In this document: piece by piece, positions 24,704 through 33,167 of the stretch
Position numbering within the stretch: the first letter of the stretch is position 1
How the letters are laid out: each line of letters begins with the position of its first letter
Source of the DNA: Cytophagales bacterium
GTDB taxonomy: Bacteria > Bacteroidota > Bacteroidia > Cytophagales > Cyclobacteriaceae
Length of the DNA: 47,393 bases
Assembly (NCBI GenBank): GCA_025358885.1
Contig: JANYHW010000212.1
Location: 1-47,393 of the forward strand
Direction: 5' to 3'
The notes under the pieces: model-generated
The model's input: the letters and a program-made list of their open reading frames with translations, nothing else
What the model was told of the DNA's origin: nothing
Database searches by the model: none
Translations under genes and position numbers: made by a program

Positions 24704-25621
24704 TTAATCTTTGGAGAAATCAAGGTGGTACATCAGACCGGTCATAATCGAAAAGCTTTGACCGACATTGCGACCATCCACCGTATAGGTACCCCACGCC
24801 CTGAGGGCCAGGTTCTTGACGTTAGGTACACCCCACATGACGAGCGCACCCACTTTCGAGGAATTCATCTGGTTAGAAATGAATGGCATATCCTGACGGC
24901 GGATGTCTCCACCCCCCAATGTATTTTGCTGGGTATAATAAACTTCGGCGTGCCAATTTTCCTTCTCATAACCTGCTCTGAGGATGAAATCAAACAGGTC
25001 GTACATCCTCACCATATTCGTGCTATACAACTGGCCGTTGGTATAGTAGGCAGGGCGGTCGAGCGAAGTATTGCTTCTGCAGGTATAGGCTCCGGAAGCA
25101 TTGGCATACCACGATTTATAAGAATATGAAGCTGTCAATCTTGCGGCCAAATTCGTTGTACCCAGCCCGATTGACATGGGGAGAAGATCTTTGTTATAGT
25201 CGGTGAGTGGTGTTGAAAAAGAACCCAGGGCAAAGAACTTGAGTCCACTGTGCTCATAATCCTTTTTGAAGAAATTGTATTTGGCGGCCACGGTCAAGTC
25301 TTGAACGCCTTGCATCCCGCTCAGTGTGCCTCCACTTGCCTTTGTCCAGACATAGGGGACCATGGCAATGATTGAAATCTTGTCATTTATTCCATAAGCG
25401 CCCATGTAGGTTATACTTTGAGTCGTTAGTGTGCCAATATTCTGGTTGTCACGCTTCAGGGTTCCTTCCCAATAATTTTTCCAGCTGTCATGGCCATAAA
25501 AGATTCCATTGCCGAAAATCTTGCCGGGCATCATGCGGCCGTCGGTCATGAGCGGGGTTTGCCCGTGCACCGTCACAAGGGAGCCAACCATGGCCAAGAC
25601 AAAAAATGTAAAATTCTTCAT
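24704..25621 (-). CDS. Outer-membrane beta-barrel protein (transporter-like)
   Basis: A 305-residue protein with a Sec signal (MKNFTFFVLAMVGSLVTVHGQ) followed by alternating amphipathic strands typical of a barrel, for example LKFFALGSFSTPLTDYNKD and NLAARLTASYSYKSWYANAS, and a terminal strand ending GLMYHLDFSKD. It resembles the MetA-pathway/phenol-degradation-meta type barrel proteins, thought to be outer-membrane channels. It is transcribed ahead of the haloperoxidase-like gene and may supply or release its substrate; that link is inferred from position only. Confidence 0.7.
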   Translation of the reverse strand: MKNFTFFVLAMVGSLVTVHGQTPLMTDGRMMPGKIFGNGIFYGHDSWKNYWEGTLKRDNQNIGTLTTQSITYMGAYGINDKISIIAMVPYVWTKASGGTLSGMQGVQDLTVAAKYNFFKKDYEHSGLKFFALGSFSTPLTDYNKDLLPMSIGLGTTNLAARLTASYSYKSWYANASGAYTCRSNTSLDRPAYYTNGQLYSTNMVRMYDLFDFILRAGYEKENWHAEVYYTQQNTLGGGDIRRQDMPFISNQMNSSKVGALVMWGVPNVKNLALRAWGTYTVDGRNVGQSFSIMTGLMYHLDFSKD

Positions 25622-25697
25622 GCGTTAAAAAGGTTTTATTTGGCAGCTTGCGCGAGCCTTGAATCGAATAATTGAATTATGGGAAAATGGGAACTGT

Positions 25698-25715
25698 GTG
25701 GTCAGGAGTAACCAC
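25698..25715. other. Small hairpin upstream of the barrel gene
   Basis: GTGGT (25698-25702) and ACCAC (25711-25715) form a 5-bp stem with an 8-nt loop. It is 77 bp upstream of the barrel start codon and could lie in its mRNA leader. Confidence 0.3.
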
Positions 25716-25737
25716 CTCACATCACACATGACCTTCA

Positions 25738-25760
25738 CATTTTCTATTTCCTAGAAAATG
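25738..25760. promoter_or_regulatory. Perfect 9-bp inverted repeat, possible operator or hairpin
   Basis: CATTTTCTA (25738-25746), spacer TTTCC, TAGAAAATG (25752-25760). It lies in the 163-bp gap between the unknown membrane protein and the barrel/haloperoxidase operon, both minus strand. It could be an operator for the operon or part of a terminator of the upstream gene. Confidence 0.5.
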
Positions 25761-25784
25761 AAAATCAGACGATGGTGCTGTGAA

Positions 25785-26321
25785 TTAAGCGATTCGTTCG
25801 GGAGGATGAACGATCAATGAAAAGAAGGTAGGGACGAGGGATAGCGCTGGAAGAATATACTCAACCGCTTGTGACCAGCCAGAGGTCGAACTTTTTACTG
25901 CTACAACCTGGGAAACATACTCCTTAATAAAACCAGGCAAGGACTTAACACTTTCTTTGCCATCTGATGTTTTGTCGGAAAATGACTTGGCAAAATCAAT
26001 CAGTTGGTCATTGATGCGGTTGCTTTCATTGTCCTTCACACAGGCAATAAACACCGCATCTAGGGTAACTTTTTGCTTCACGATTCGATAGACATCGCCT
26101 TTGTATTCGAATTGTCCTTCCGCGCTTTCCCAATCCTTTTCCTGGGTGGCATAAGGAACGCTCAGGGGTATTTCGACAATCATTTCATGCGAACCGGAAA
26201 CAGACTCATCGAAAGACCAGGTGATGGAATTATGCCATTTCCATCCCTCGTAAACGAGGTAGTATCCGGCTATGTTGAGCAGGATAACAGACAGAAAAAA
26301 GATGGCCAGAGATTTTCTCAT
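25785..26321 (-). CDS. Membrane protein of unknown function
   Basis: A 178-residue protein I do not recognise. It has an N-terminal hydrophobic helix at residues 4-23 (SLAIFFLSVILLNIAGYYLV), an extracytoplasmic-looking central region of mixed beta/alpha character (IVEIPLSVPYATQEKDWESA), and a second hydrophobic helix at about 153-172 (YILPALSLVPTFFSLIVH) followed by the short tail PPERIA. The two helices would place both ends in the cytoplasm. It lies between rsmG and the barrel/haloperoxidase operon on the same strand. Confidence 0.6.
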   Translation of the reverse strand: MRKSLAIFFLSVILLNIAGYYLVYEGWKWHNSITWSFDESVSGSHEMIVEIPLSVPYATQEKDWESAEGQFEYKGDVYRIVKQKVTLDAVFIACVKDNESNRINDQLIDFAKSFSDKTSDGKESVKSLPGFIKEYVSQVVAVKSSTSGWSQAVEYILPALSLVPTFFSLIVHPPERIA

Positions 26322-26398
26322 CGTTGCAAGGATAAGAAATTATTTGTTCCTGATCACAAAATTCTTAGAAAAAATACTGTTTCCTGCTCAGAAATGAC

Positions 26399-27028
26399 CT
26401 ATAAAGGGAGAAAAACAACCTTCTTAGTTTCAAAAAATTCTTCCTTGAAATATTCCTGCAAGTCGTAATCACTATACGGTTTCTTCAATTGATTCATCTC
26501 TTCATCGAGATCGCCGCCCTTTAAATACAAGATGCCGTTGTCCAGCGTGTGTCGTGATTTTTCCTTCGTTTTGCTCTGCACCCAACTGTAAAACTCCTTC
26601 ATTTGAGTAACGGCACGGCTAACAATAAAGTCATATTTCTTTTTGAGTTCCTCCGCACGCCGTTGTTCAGCGACGATATTCGAAAGACCAAGGGCCATAC
26701 TGACCTCCTTCACGACCGTGATCTTCTTACCAATGGAGTCCACCAAATGAAAGTGTGTCTGTGGAAACAGGATAGCCAAAGGAATCCCGGGAAATCCACC
26801 GCCAGTTCCTACATCTAAGATCTCCGCTTCAGGAAGGAAGGAAATCACCTTCGCTATTCCCAAAGAATGAAGAACGTGGTTTACATAGAGATTGTCGATG
26901 TCTTTTCGTGAAATGACATTGATTTTTTCATTCCAGTCTTTATACAATGGCCCCAGTGCTGTAAATTGTTGCATCTGCTTTTCCGTGATATCCGGAAAAT
27001 AGTGTTGGATTATCGGAGAATCTTGCAT
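26399..27028 (-). CDS. rsmG: 16S rRNA (guanine527-N7)-methyltransferase RsmG
   Basis: A 209-residue SAM methyltransferase of standard RsmG length. The family motifs are clear: INVISRKDIDNLYVNHVLHS, the SAM loop DVGTGGGFPGIPLAI, HLVDSIGKKITVVKEV, and VSRAVTQMKEF. RsmG methylates G527 of 16S rRNA; loss of it gives low-level streptomycin resistance in several bacteria. ATG 27028 (MQDSPIIQHYF) was chosen because the family starts there; the open frame reaches 27049. The 267-bp region to 27295 contains no gene or clear structure. Confidence 0.95.
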   Translation of the reverse strand: MQDSPIIQHYFPDITEKQMQQFTALGPLYKDWNEKINVISRKDIDNLYVNHVLHSLGIAKVISFLPEAEILDVGTGGGFPGIPLAILFPQTHFHLVDSIGKKITVVKEVSMALGLSNIVAEQRRAEELKKKYDFIVSRAVTQMKEFYSWVQSKTKEKSRHTLDNGILYLKGGDLDEEMNQLKKPYSDYDLQEYFKEEFFETKKVVFLPL

Positions 27029-27295
27029 AAAGTAAAGGTCAATTATCAAGAATTAATACTTTATTTGAAAGCATTGCCTTTTTTGGTCAGAGATCCTATT
27101 CCTCCGTTGGTAAAAACAATCTTTGCAACTTAATATCTATCGGTCTGAATAATCTCCTTTTTACTAAATTATCAAGGTAAAATCACCTATCCTCGGAATT
27201 CGCCTGGATTTAATCTCAAAGCACTAAGATCTAACGCTGCGAATGGATCGGAGCAGACCAGCCTCAGTTCTCTTCGATTTTAGTTAGTTTTATGT

Positions 27296-27802
27296 GTGGC
27301 CAAAGAACACACTAAAGACTTGGTAAAATTCCTGAAGCCGTTCTCACCAGAGATAAAGGAAACAGTACTCTGGCTCCGCGATTTTGTGTGGGAGAAGTAT
27401 CCAGGCACAAACGAGTTAATCTACGATAACTACAATGCCCTGGCGTTTGGATGGTCGCCGACGGACAAAGTGGGACATACCTTCTGCAGCATTGCCGTGG
27501 GAAGAACCAGCAAAAACATTCATTTTGGATTCTATTGGGGATCGGAAATTGCCGATCCAAAAAAAATGCTTCTGGGCAACGGAAACCAATACCGGTATAT
27601 CCTTGTGAAGAGCAAGGAAGAGTTTCCGATAGCATACATCATCCGGCTGCTCAAGGATGCGCATCAGAATTCATTGTCAAAAGTGAAAGACAAAAAGCAG
27701 TTGGTTCATGGACTTACTATTACAAAATCCATTTCTGCCGTAAAGAGATCCCTCAAAGCCAAACCAGCAAAGCCTGTCAAAAAGGCCAGCAAAAAGAAAT
27801 GA
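27296..27802 (+). CDS. DUF1801 domain protein with Lys-rich tail
   Basis: A 168-residue protein with a GTG start at 27296. Residues ~8-120 follow the DUF1801 pattern (KPFSPEIKETVLWLRDFVWE; NYNALAFGWSPTDKVGHTFC; GRTSKNIHFGFYWGSEI). The last ~35 residues are strongly basic (RSLKAKPAKPVKKASKKK), suggesting nucleic-acid or surface binding. Function is unknown. It precedes the M28 peptidase by 31 bp, so co-transcription is possible. Confidence 0.72.
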   Translation: MAKEHTKDLVKFLKPFSPEIKETVLWLRDFVWEKYPGTNELIYDNYNALAFGWSPTDKVGHTFCSIAVGRTSKNIHFGFYWGSEIADPKKMLLGNGNQYRYILVKSKEEFPIAYIIRLLKDAHQNSLSKVKDKKQLVHGLTITKSISAVKRSLKAKPAKPVKKASKKK

Positions 27803-27833
27803 TTCAATCATCAAAAACATAGATCAAAAGCTC

Positions 27834-29189
27834 ATGAAACTAAACTCAGCTTTAATTATTGTCCTGACGGTTTTGACGTATTCATCTCTTGCACAAACCA
27901 CCATTATCCGGGATCCTGAGATTGAACAAATGGTAAAGGAAGTCTCAGCAGATTCTCTTCAGTCCTTTATTACAACCCTGGTGGGCTTTGGTACCCGCAA
28001 TACCCTCAGCACCCAAACTGACCGCAAGCGTGGCATTGGTGCTGCCAGAAATTGGGTGCTGGGTAAATTCCATTCTTATGCAAAACAGTCCGGCGGCCGG
28101 CTCACAGCCTTTATCGATACCGTAACCCTTCAACCTGACAAAAGAAGAATCGACAAGCCCACCCTGCTGGGAAATGTTGTGGCCATACTCAAAGGTGTCG
28201 ATCCTGCAGACAAAAGGATTTTTCTTATATCCGGACACCTGGACAACATGCGGGGAAGTCCCACGGATGGCTCAGGCGATGCCCCGGGGGCTAACGACGA
28301 CGCGAGCGGATCCGCGACGGTGATCGAATGCGCGAGGATCATTTCCAAACACAATTTTCCGGCCACCGTCATCTTTGTCACTGTCAGTGGTGAAGAGCAA
28401 GGACTCCTTGGCGCCAACTTCATGGCATCGAAGGCTAAAAAGGAGAATTGGAACATTGAGGCCGTATTGAACAATGACATCATGGGCAGCAACAACAGCA
28501 GCGAGACGAATATCATTGACAATACCCGTATCCGGGTTTTTAGTGAAGGGCTACCCGCCTATGAAACGGAGAAGAGCGCGAAGTCCATTCGTCAGCTTGG
28601 CCTCGAAAATGATGGCAAAGCACGACAGCTGGCCCGCTATGTAAAAGAAATTGGCGAACGGTACGTGGAGAATCTCGAGGTGGTGATGGTCTATCGCAAC
28701 GATCGGTTCCTGCGGGGCGGAGACCATACACCCTATGTGGACAATGGCTACGCAGCAGTTCGTTTTACGGAGATGAATGAAAATTACCTGCATCAGCACC
28801 AGGATGTAAGAAAGGAAAATGGGATTCAATATGGCGACTTGCCTGAATTCATGGACTTCGAGTACCTACGGAAAAATGCCGCCATGAATCTTTCCAATCT
28901 CGCCAATCTTTCCAAAGCCCCCGCTATGCCCGAAGACGTAAAGGTCGATGTGAAGAGGCTCACCAATTACACCTACCTCAGTTGGAAGTCACCTGCCACG
29001 GGCAAAGTAAAGGGCTACTTTGTGCTGATGCGTGAAACGACGAGTGCCTTTTGGGAGAAGAAATTCTTCACGACACAACTCGAATATCGATTGCCATTTT
29101 CCAAAGACAACTACTTCTTTGCCGTCCAGGCAGTCAGCGAAACGGGAAATGAAAGTTTAGCAGTAGTTCCTGGAATAGCAGGCAGATAG
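27834..29189 (+). CDS. M28-family zinc aminopeptidase, exported
   Basis: A 451-residue protein with a Sec signal (LIIVLTVLTYSSLAQ). The M28 di-zinc site is complete: His in ISGHLDN, bridging Asp in GANDDASGSA, catalytic Glu pair in VSGEEQGLLGA, Asp in NNDIMGSN, and the last His in NYLHQHQD. The C-terminal ~85 residues form a fibronectin-III-like beta domain (YTYLSWKSPATGKVKGYFVL). It would release N-terminal residues from peptides in the periplasm or outside the cell. The 217 bp after it (29190-29406) contain no gene that I can support. Confidence 0.93.
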   Translation: MKLNSALIIVLTVLTYSSLAQTTIIRDPEIEQMVKEVSADSLQSFITTLVGFGTRNTLSTQTDRKRGIGAARNWVLGKFHSYAKQSGGRLTAFIDTVTLQPDKRRIDKPTLLGNVVAILKGVDPADKRIFLISGHLDNMRGSPTDGSGDAPGANDDASGSATVIECARIISKHNFPATVIFVTVSGEEQGLLGANFMASKAKKENWNIEAVLNNDIMGSNNSSETNIIDNTRIRVFSEGLPAYETEKSAKSIRQLGLENDGKARQLARYVKEIGERYVENLEVVMVYRNDRFLRGGDHTPYVDNGYAAVRFTEMNENYLHQHQDVRKENGIQYGDLPEFMDFEYLRKNAAMNLSNLANLSKAPAMPEDVKVDVKRLTNYTYLSWKSPATGKVKGYFVLMRETTSAFWEKKFFTTQLEYRLPFSKDNYFFAVQAVSETGNESLAVVPGIAGR

Positions 29190-29406
29190 GTCCTTATTTT
29201 GAGGTTCGGCTATCCAGAATTCAGCATAGAATCCTGGGGTGCGAAATTTTGGAGCTGCTATCACAAACGTTTGAAAAAGCGCCTATCGGAGAATACATTC
29301 TGCATTCTGAATCAAGTCTAAGGACCGGCCCTCAAATCCGGAGTTTTGTGCTTAAACCATCTTAATTTGCCGTTGTCTAAACCAATTAATCCGGGAAAGA
29401 GGCAGT

Positions 29407-30657
29407 ATGCAGTGTAAAAGAATAGCTCGATCCCTTCTCCTTGCTGCCTTATCCGGAATATTTTGGAGTCAAGCGTTTGGTCAAAACCCACTGATTCCAA
29501 AGGAAACCGACAGCATTCCGGATCCAAAGACTGAAAAACTTCTCATTACGCAAAAGGACCTTATTGATGTTTTTGCTGAATGGGTAAATAGCCCCGGGTT
29601 GGCCAAACACAATAATGTGACCCACAAAACCGGGAGGGTATACGTCTCTGCAGCGCCGGGTGTGGGCTACACTTTATCTACAGGCTTTGCGGCAATCCTT
29701 GCCAGTAATGCTGCCTTTTATACTTCGGAAGATGCCAAGCTGTCTAATGTATTTGCCGATGTGGTGTACACCCAAAACAAACAGCTGATCACTCACATAC
29801 AAGGAAATTTTTGGACCAAAGCCAATGGATACAACATCATTACCGATTGGCGCTATCTTAAATACCCTCAGAAAACCTATGGACTTGGGGGTCACACCGA
29901 TCTGGATAATTCATTTGATCAGGACTATCAATATCTTCGCCTGTATCAATCGATCCTCAAAAATATGGGGAAGAATTTTTATGCTGGCCTGGGCTATAGC
30001 CTCGACTACCATTGGAACATCTCGGAAACCAGTGATGACATCTTTGCCATCTCCGATGCCCAATTGTATGGATTACCTGGGAAGACAACCTCTTCCGGAA
30101 TCAATGTAAATCTTTTGTTTGATGACCGGGATAACTCAATTAACCCTGACCGAGGGACATACTTTAATGTGTTGTTTCGCCAGAATCTTAAGGCGTTGGG
30201 AAGCGATGAAAACTGGGAGTCTTTGCGTATTGATCTCAGAAAATATTATCGGTTCCCTCGGAACAGTGAAAATGTTCTCGCTTTCTGGAGTTTCAACTGG
30301 CTCACCCTGCAAGGGAATCCTCCCTACCTTGACTTGCCAGCTACAGGCTGGGACCCATATAACAATATGGGACGTGGATACATACAAGGGAGGTTCCGCG
30401 GAAAAAATCTCCTTTACCTGGAAACAGAATACCGTTTTAAAATATCGGGCAACGGGTTGATCGGCGGCGTTGTTTTTGCAAACGCCCAAAGTGTTTCAGA
30501 ATGGCCCTCCAATAAATTCGAAGTGATTGCTCCAGCAGGGGGTGCGGGTCTTCGCCTGAAGTTCAACAAACATTCCAGAGCCAATATTGCCATTGATTAC
30601 GGGGTGGGTGCCGGTGGATCGCAAGGATTTTTTCTCAACCTGGGAGAAGTATTCTGA
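29407..30657 (+). CDS. BamA/TamA family outer-membrane barrel protein
   Basis: A 416-residue protein with a signal peptide (LLLAALSGIFWSQAFGQ) and no POTRA repeats before the barrel, so it is much shorter than BamA. The barrel shows the surface-antigen (D15/Omp85) pattern: NVNLLFDDRDNSINPDRGTY, then GRGYIQGRFRGKNLLYLETE, where RFRG corresponds to the VRGF-type loop, and a final strand ending FFLNLGEVF. POTRA-less members may be outer-membrane pores or lipid-handling proteins in Bacteroidota. The next gene (TylF-like) starts 39 bp downstream. Confidence 0.8.
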   Translation: MQCKRIARSLLLAALSGIFWSQAFGQNPLIPKETDSIPDPKTEKLLITQKDLIDVFAEWVNSPGLAKHNNVTHKTGRVYVSAAPGVGYTLSTGFAAILASNAAFYTSEDAKLSNVFADVVYTQNKQLITHIQGNFWTKANGYNIITDWRYLKYPQKTYGLGGHTDLDNSFDQDYQYLRLYQSILKNMGKNFYAGLGYSLDYHWNISETSDDIFAISDAQLYGLPGKTTSSGINVNLLFDDRDNSINPDRGTYFNVLFRQNLKALGSDENWESLRIDLRKYYRFPRNSENVLAFWSFNWLTLQGNPPYLDLPATGWDPYNNMGRGYIQGRFRGKNLLYLETEYRFKISGNGLIGGVVFANAQSVSEWPSNKFEVIAPAGGAGLRLKFNKHSRANIAIDYGVGAGGSQGFFLNLGEVF

Positions 30658-30696
30658 TCATTGGCACACTAACTTACCATAACCGACAACCTGAAC

Positions 30697-31443
30697 ATGA
30701 TACTTGCATTCAGCATATTGCAAATTGCGAACGGGGTCCTGGTCCTAATATTTCTCTTTCTTGGATTTCGTTTCCTGGAAACAAACTGGTCATATAAGAT
30801 CAGTAAACCTTTTTCCTGGGACGAAGCCGTGAGGCAAGGGAGCGTTACTAAAAAGCTTAAGAAAATCGAGCGTTTCTATCGCGACAGGGTAAGGTTCTAC
30901 ACGTTCTGGTTTCAAATTGAACGATTGAAAAGGGAAAACATCCCAGGTGCGTTCGCCGAAGTTGGTGTTTATAAAGGTGAGACGGCCAGGATACTTCACT
31001 TCATGGACCCTGAACGAAGTTTTCATCTGTTTGATACCTTTGAGGGATTCGATAAAAAAGATCTGGAGGCCGAAAAATCCGACATAGACAAGACCATTGA
31101 CTTTTCGGATACCAGTATTGATTGGGTCCGCACCTTTATTGATGGCAATGCGAATATTGTTTTTCATCCCGGCTACTTCCCTGAAACAACGAAGGAACTT
31201 GAAGAAGACAAGTATGCCCTGGTTCACCTCGATGCAGACCTGTATCAACCCACCATAGCAGCGCTACATTATTTTTATCCCCGTTTGGCTCCTGGTGGGA
31301 TCATCATGGTGCACGACTATAATCATACCTGGAGCGGAGTAACCGAGGCCATCCGGGAATTTATTGCTGGTATCCCGGAAACAATGGTAGAATTGCCGGA
31401 TTGGCAAGGGACCGTAATCATCACCCGAAACAAGATGGTCTGA
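30697..31443 (+). CDS. TylF/MycF-like SAM-dependent O-methyltransferase, membrane-anchored
   Basis: A 248-residue protein with an N-terminal membrane helix (ILQIANGVLVLIFLFLGFRF) and a class I methyltransferase domain of the TylF family: FAEVGVYKGETARILHF, FHLFDTFEGF, VHLDADLYQPTIAALHY and GGIIMVHDYNHTWSGV. TylF/MycF methylate sugar hydroxyls in macrolides; bacterial relatives modify cell-surface sugars. The aspartates in LDAD and HDY are candidate magnesium ligands. The membrane anchor and nearby barrel gene suggest an envelope substrate. The CYTH gene follows after 9 bp. Confidence 0.85.
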   Translation: MILAFSILQIANGVLVLIFLFLGFRFLETNWSYKISKPFSWDEAVRQGSVTKKLKKIERFYRDRVRFYTFWFQIERLKRENIPGAFAEVGVYKGETARILHFMDPERSFHLFDTFEGFDKKDLEAEKSDIDKTIDFSDTSIDWVRTFIDGNANIVFHPGYFPETTKELEEDKYALVHLDADLYQPTIAALHYFYPRLAPGGIIMVHDYNHTWSGVTEAIREFIAGIPETMVELPDWQGTVIITRNKMV

Positions 31444-31452
31444 ATACAATGA

Positions 31453-31974
31453 ATGCTCATGGGCAAAGAATTGTGCTATAAGGATCTTACTATTAAAGCC
31501 AGGGTGAGCGATCGGGCAGCACTTGAAAAGCAACTGGCAAATCTGAATGCCCGCTTTATGGGGGTAGACCTTCAAAAAGACACGTACTTCAAGGTAGCCC
31601 GTGGGAAGTTGAAGTTAAGAAGCGGCAACATTGAAAACTTCATCACCCACTATGAACGGGTTGATGGGGATGGGGTGGAAAGGACGAAAGTGTATCAATA
31701 CGACCTGGATCCTAACCTGGAGCAAATCGCTTCCCTGTTTCGCACGTATGATAAGTTGGGTGTAATCGAAAAAGAAAGAAGAATTTACCTCCTTGACAAT
31801 GTCAAAATTCATGTGGACCTGGCCCCCGACAACCTGACCTATGTGGAGATAGAAGTCATCGATAGGAAGGGCATGAAAACAGATGCTGAGTTGCGGCTTC
31901 AGTGCCTTTCTATAAAGGATAAACTTGAAATTCGGGATAGTGAATTAATAAAAACGGGTTACTGGCCCACATAG
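31453..31974 (+). CDS. CYTH domain protein (class IV adenylate cyclase-like)
   Basis: A 173-residue protein with the CYTH tunnel fold: TIKARVSDRAALEKQL, QKDTYFKVARGKLKLRSG, and YVEIEVID. CYTH enzymes bind triphosphates and metal ions; members include CyaB-type adenylate cyclases and thiamine triphosphatases. The N-terminal motif normally reads E-I-K-A; here the glutamate is Thr (LTIKAR), and fewer acidic residues line the strands than usual. This may alter or abolish metal-dependent catalysis. ATG 31453 or the ATG two codons later could be the start. Confidence 0.75.
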   Translation: MLMGKELCYKDLTIKARVSDRAALEKQLANLNARFMGVDLQKDTYFKVARGKLKLRSGNIENFITHYERVDGDGVERTKVYQYDLDPNLEQIASLFRTYDKLGVIEKERRIYLLDNVKIHVDLAPDNLTYVEIEVIDRKGMKTDAELRLQCLSIKDKLEIRDSELIKTGYWPT

Positions 31975-32082
31975 GTCATTTCATAAATTACTATCTTTAT
32001 CTTAGACAAATCTGATACCGTAGTCAGGTCCAAATTTCGGTTTCCCTCAAATGCTCTTTTCTGGAAAGAAAGAGTGAATAAT

Positions 32083-32478
32083 ATGAAAACATGGGTGGTT
32101 GTTCTTTGCTGTCTGTTTTCATTTACGTCCACGCTGGCGCAGAGGTCGGGCCAGAAGTATCCGATGGTAAAAATCGCAACGTTGGCTAAAGCTACTTCAG
32201 ACACTGTCAGGCTTAAAGCCTATGTATTTGATGTCTACGTCTGCCCTCCCTGCCCGGAAGGTGCACAATGCAAGCCATGCATGGAGAATCATGCTACTGT
32301 GGTGGAGGAAGAACCCGTGGATCCAATGAAGGTCCCGCTGGATCGCAGGGTGAGGATATTCACGGAACGCAGTGACTCCTTAAAAACGGGGAAGCGCTAT
32401 CTGTTTACTGTAACCTTCAGGAACAAAAAGACAAGTCCTGAGGCTAATGTGACATTGGTTTCATTCAGGCTATTGTAA
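32083..32478 (+). CDS. Small exported protein with CPPC and CKPC motifs
   Basis: A 131-residue protein I cannot place in a family. It begins with a signal peptide (MKTWVVVLCCLFSFTSTLAQ); ATG 32083 was chosen over the GTG at 32074 because it gives the cleaner leader. The mature part holds VYVCPPCPEGAQCKPCMENH, four cysteines in two C-x-x-C units, followed by a beta-strand-rich C-terminus (RYLFTVTFRNKKT; NVTLVSFRLL) reminiscent of an OB/NTR-like barrel. The cysteines could bind a metal or form disulfides. Confidence 0.6.
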   Translation: MKTWVVVLCCLFSFTSTLAQRSGQKYPMVKIATLAKATSDTVRLKAYVFDVYVCPPCPEGAQCKPCMENHATVVEEEPVDPMKVPLDRRVRIFTERSDSLKTGKRYLFTVTFRNKKTSPEANVTLVSFRLL

Positions 32479-32558
32479 CCACGACCACGGACTTCATAAT
32501 ATTTCGAACAGGATAAGCGCTATCAAGGGAGGTAATTCAGTAGCATCGTGACCAATGG

Positions 32559-33167
32559 TCAAATATGCTCTTTCTTGTTTCTCACCAGGTCGTACATTAA
32601 TTCCCGTGCACGATGTAATTGTGCCTTGACTGTGCCCAGGGGCGCATCAAGCTCTTTTGCTATCTCTTCGTAAGACAATTCATTAAAGTATCTCAGACGT
32701 ACCAGCTTTTGGTACTTCGCTGGCAGCATACCCACAAATACCTTGATCAATTCTTCCTTCTGCGCCTTGATGGCTTCTTCCATGGGATCAAGGTTGTGAT
32801 CCGGAACATCCAAAGACACCGACTGTCCGTCATCGTCGGTATAGGTATTCTCTATGCTGAGGGTATTGATCTTCTTTTTACGAATAAAATCAATAGTGTT
32901 GTTGGTGGCGATGCGGAATAGCCAGGTACTGAAGGTAAAATCCTTTTTGAACCGATGCAGGCTCTTGAAGGCCTTGGCAAAAGACTCAATCATAAGGTCT
33001 TCTGCATCGTCCACATTGCGCACCATTTTTAATATGGTATGATACACTGGTCGCTTGTAACGTTGCAACAACTTGGCAAAGGCCTTGTCATCCCCTCCTA
33101 CAGCGCGGTCAATCAGCTGGAAATCCTCCAGGGCTTTCGATGAAAATCGATTTTCTATTTCTTCCAT
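32559..33167 (-). CDS. ECF-like sigma-70 family RNA polymerase sigma factor
   Basis: A 202-residue sigma factor. Region 2 is seen at YKRPVYHTILKMVRNVDDAE and FTFSTWLFRIATNNTIDFIR (DNA melting and -10 contact), region 4 at LPAKYQKLVRLRYFNELSYE and PLGTVKAQLHRARELM (helix-turn-helix). A long acidic linker (NTYTDDDGQSVSLDVPDHNL) joins them. No anti-sigma gene is adjacent. Its start overlaps the 3' end of the GT2 gene by 13 bp, so the two are translationally coupled in one operon, GT2 first. Confidence 0.92.
   Translation of the reverse strand: MEEIENRFSSKALEDFQLIDRAVGGDDKAFAKLLQRYKRPVYHTILKMVRNVDDAEDLMIESFAKAFKSLHRFKKDFTFSTWLFRIATNNTIDFIRKKKINTLSIENTYTDDDGQSVSLDVPDHNLDPMEEAIKAQKEELIKVFVGMLPAKYQKLVRLRYFNELSYEEIAKELDAPLGTVKAQLHRARELMYDLVRNKKEHI

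Noticed and set aside
27029-27295. Possible small RNA or gene in the gap between rsmG and the DUF1801 gene
   Set aside because: No ORF, strong hairpin or clear promoter pair could be supported.
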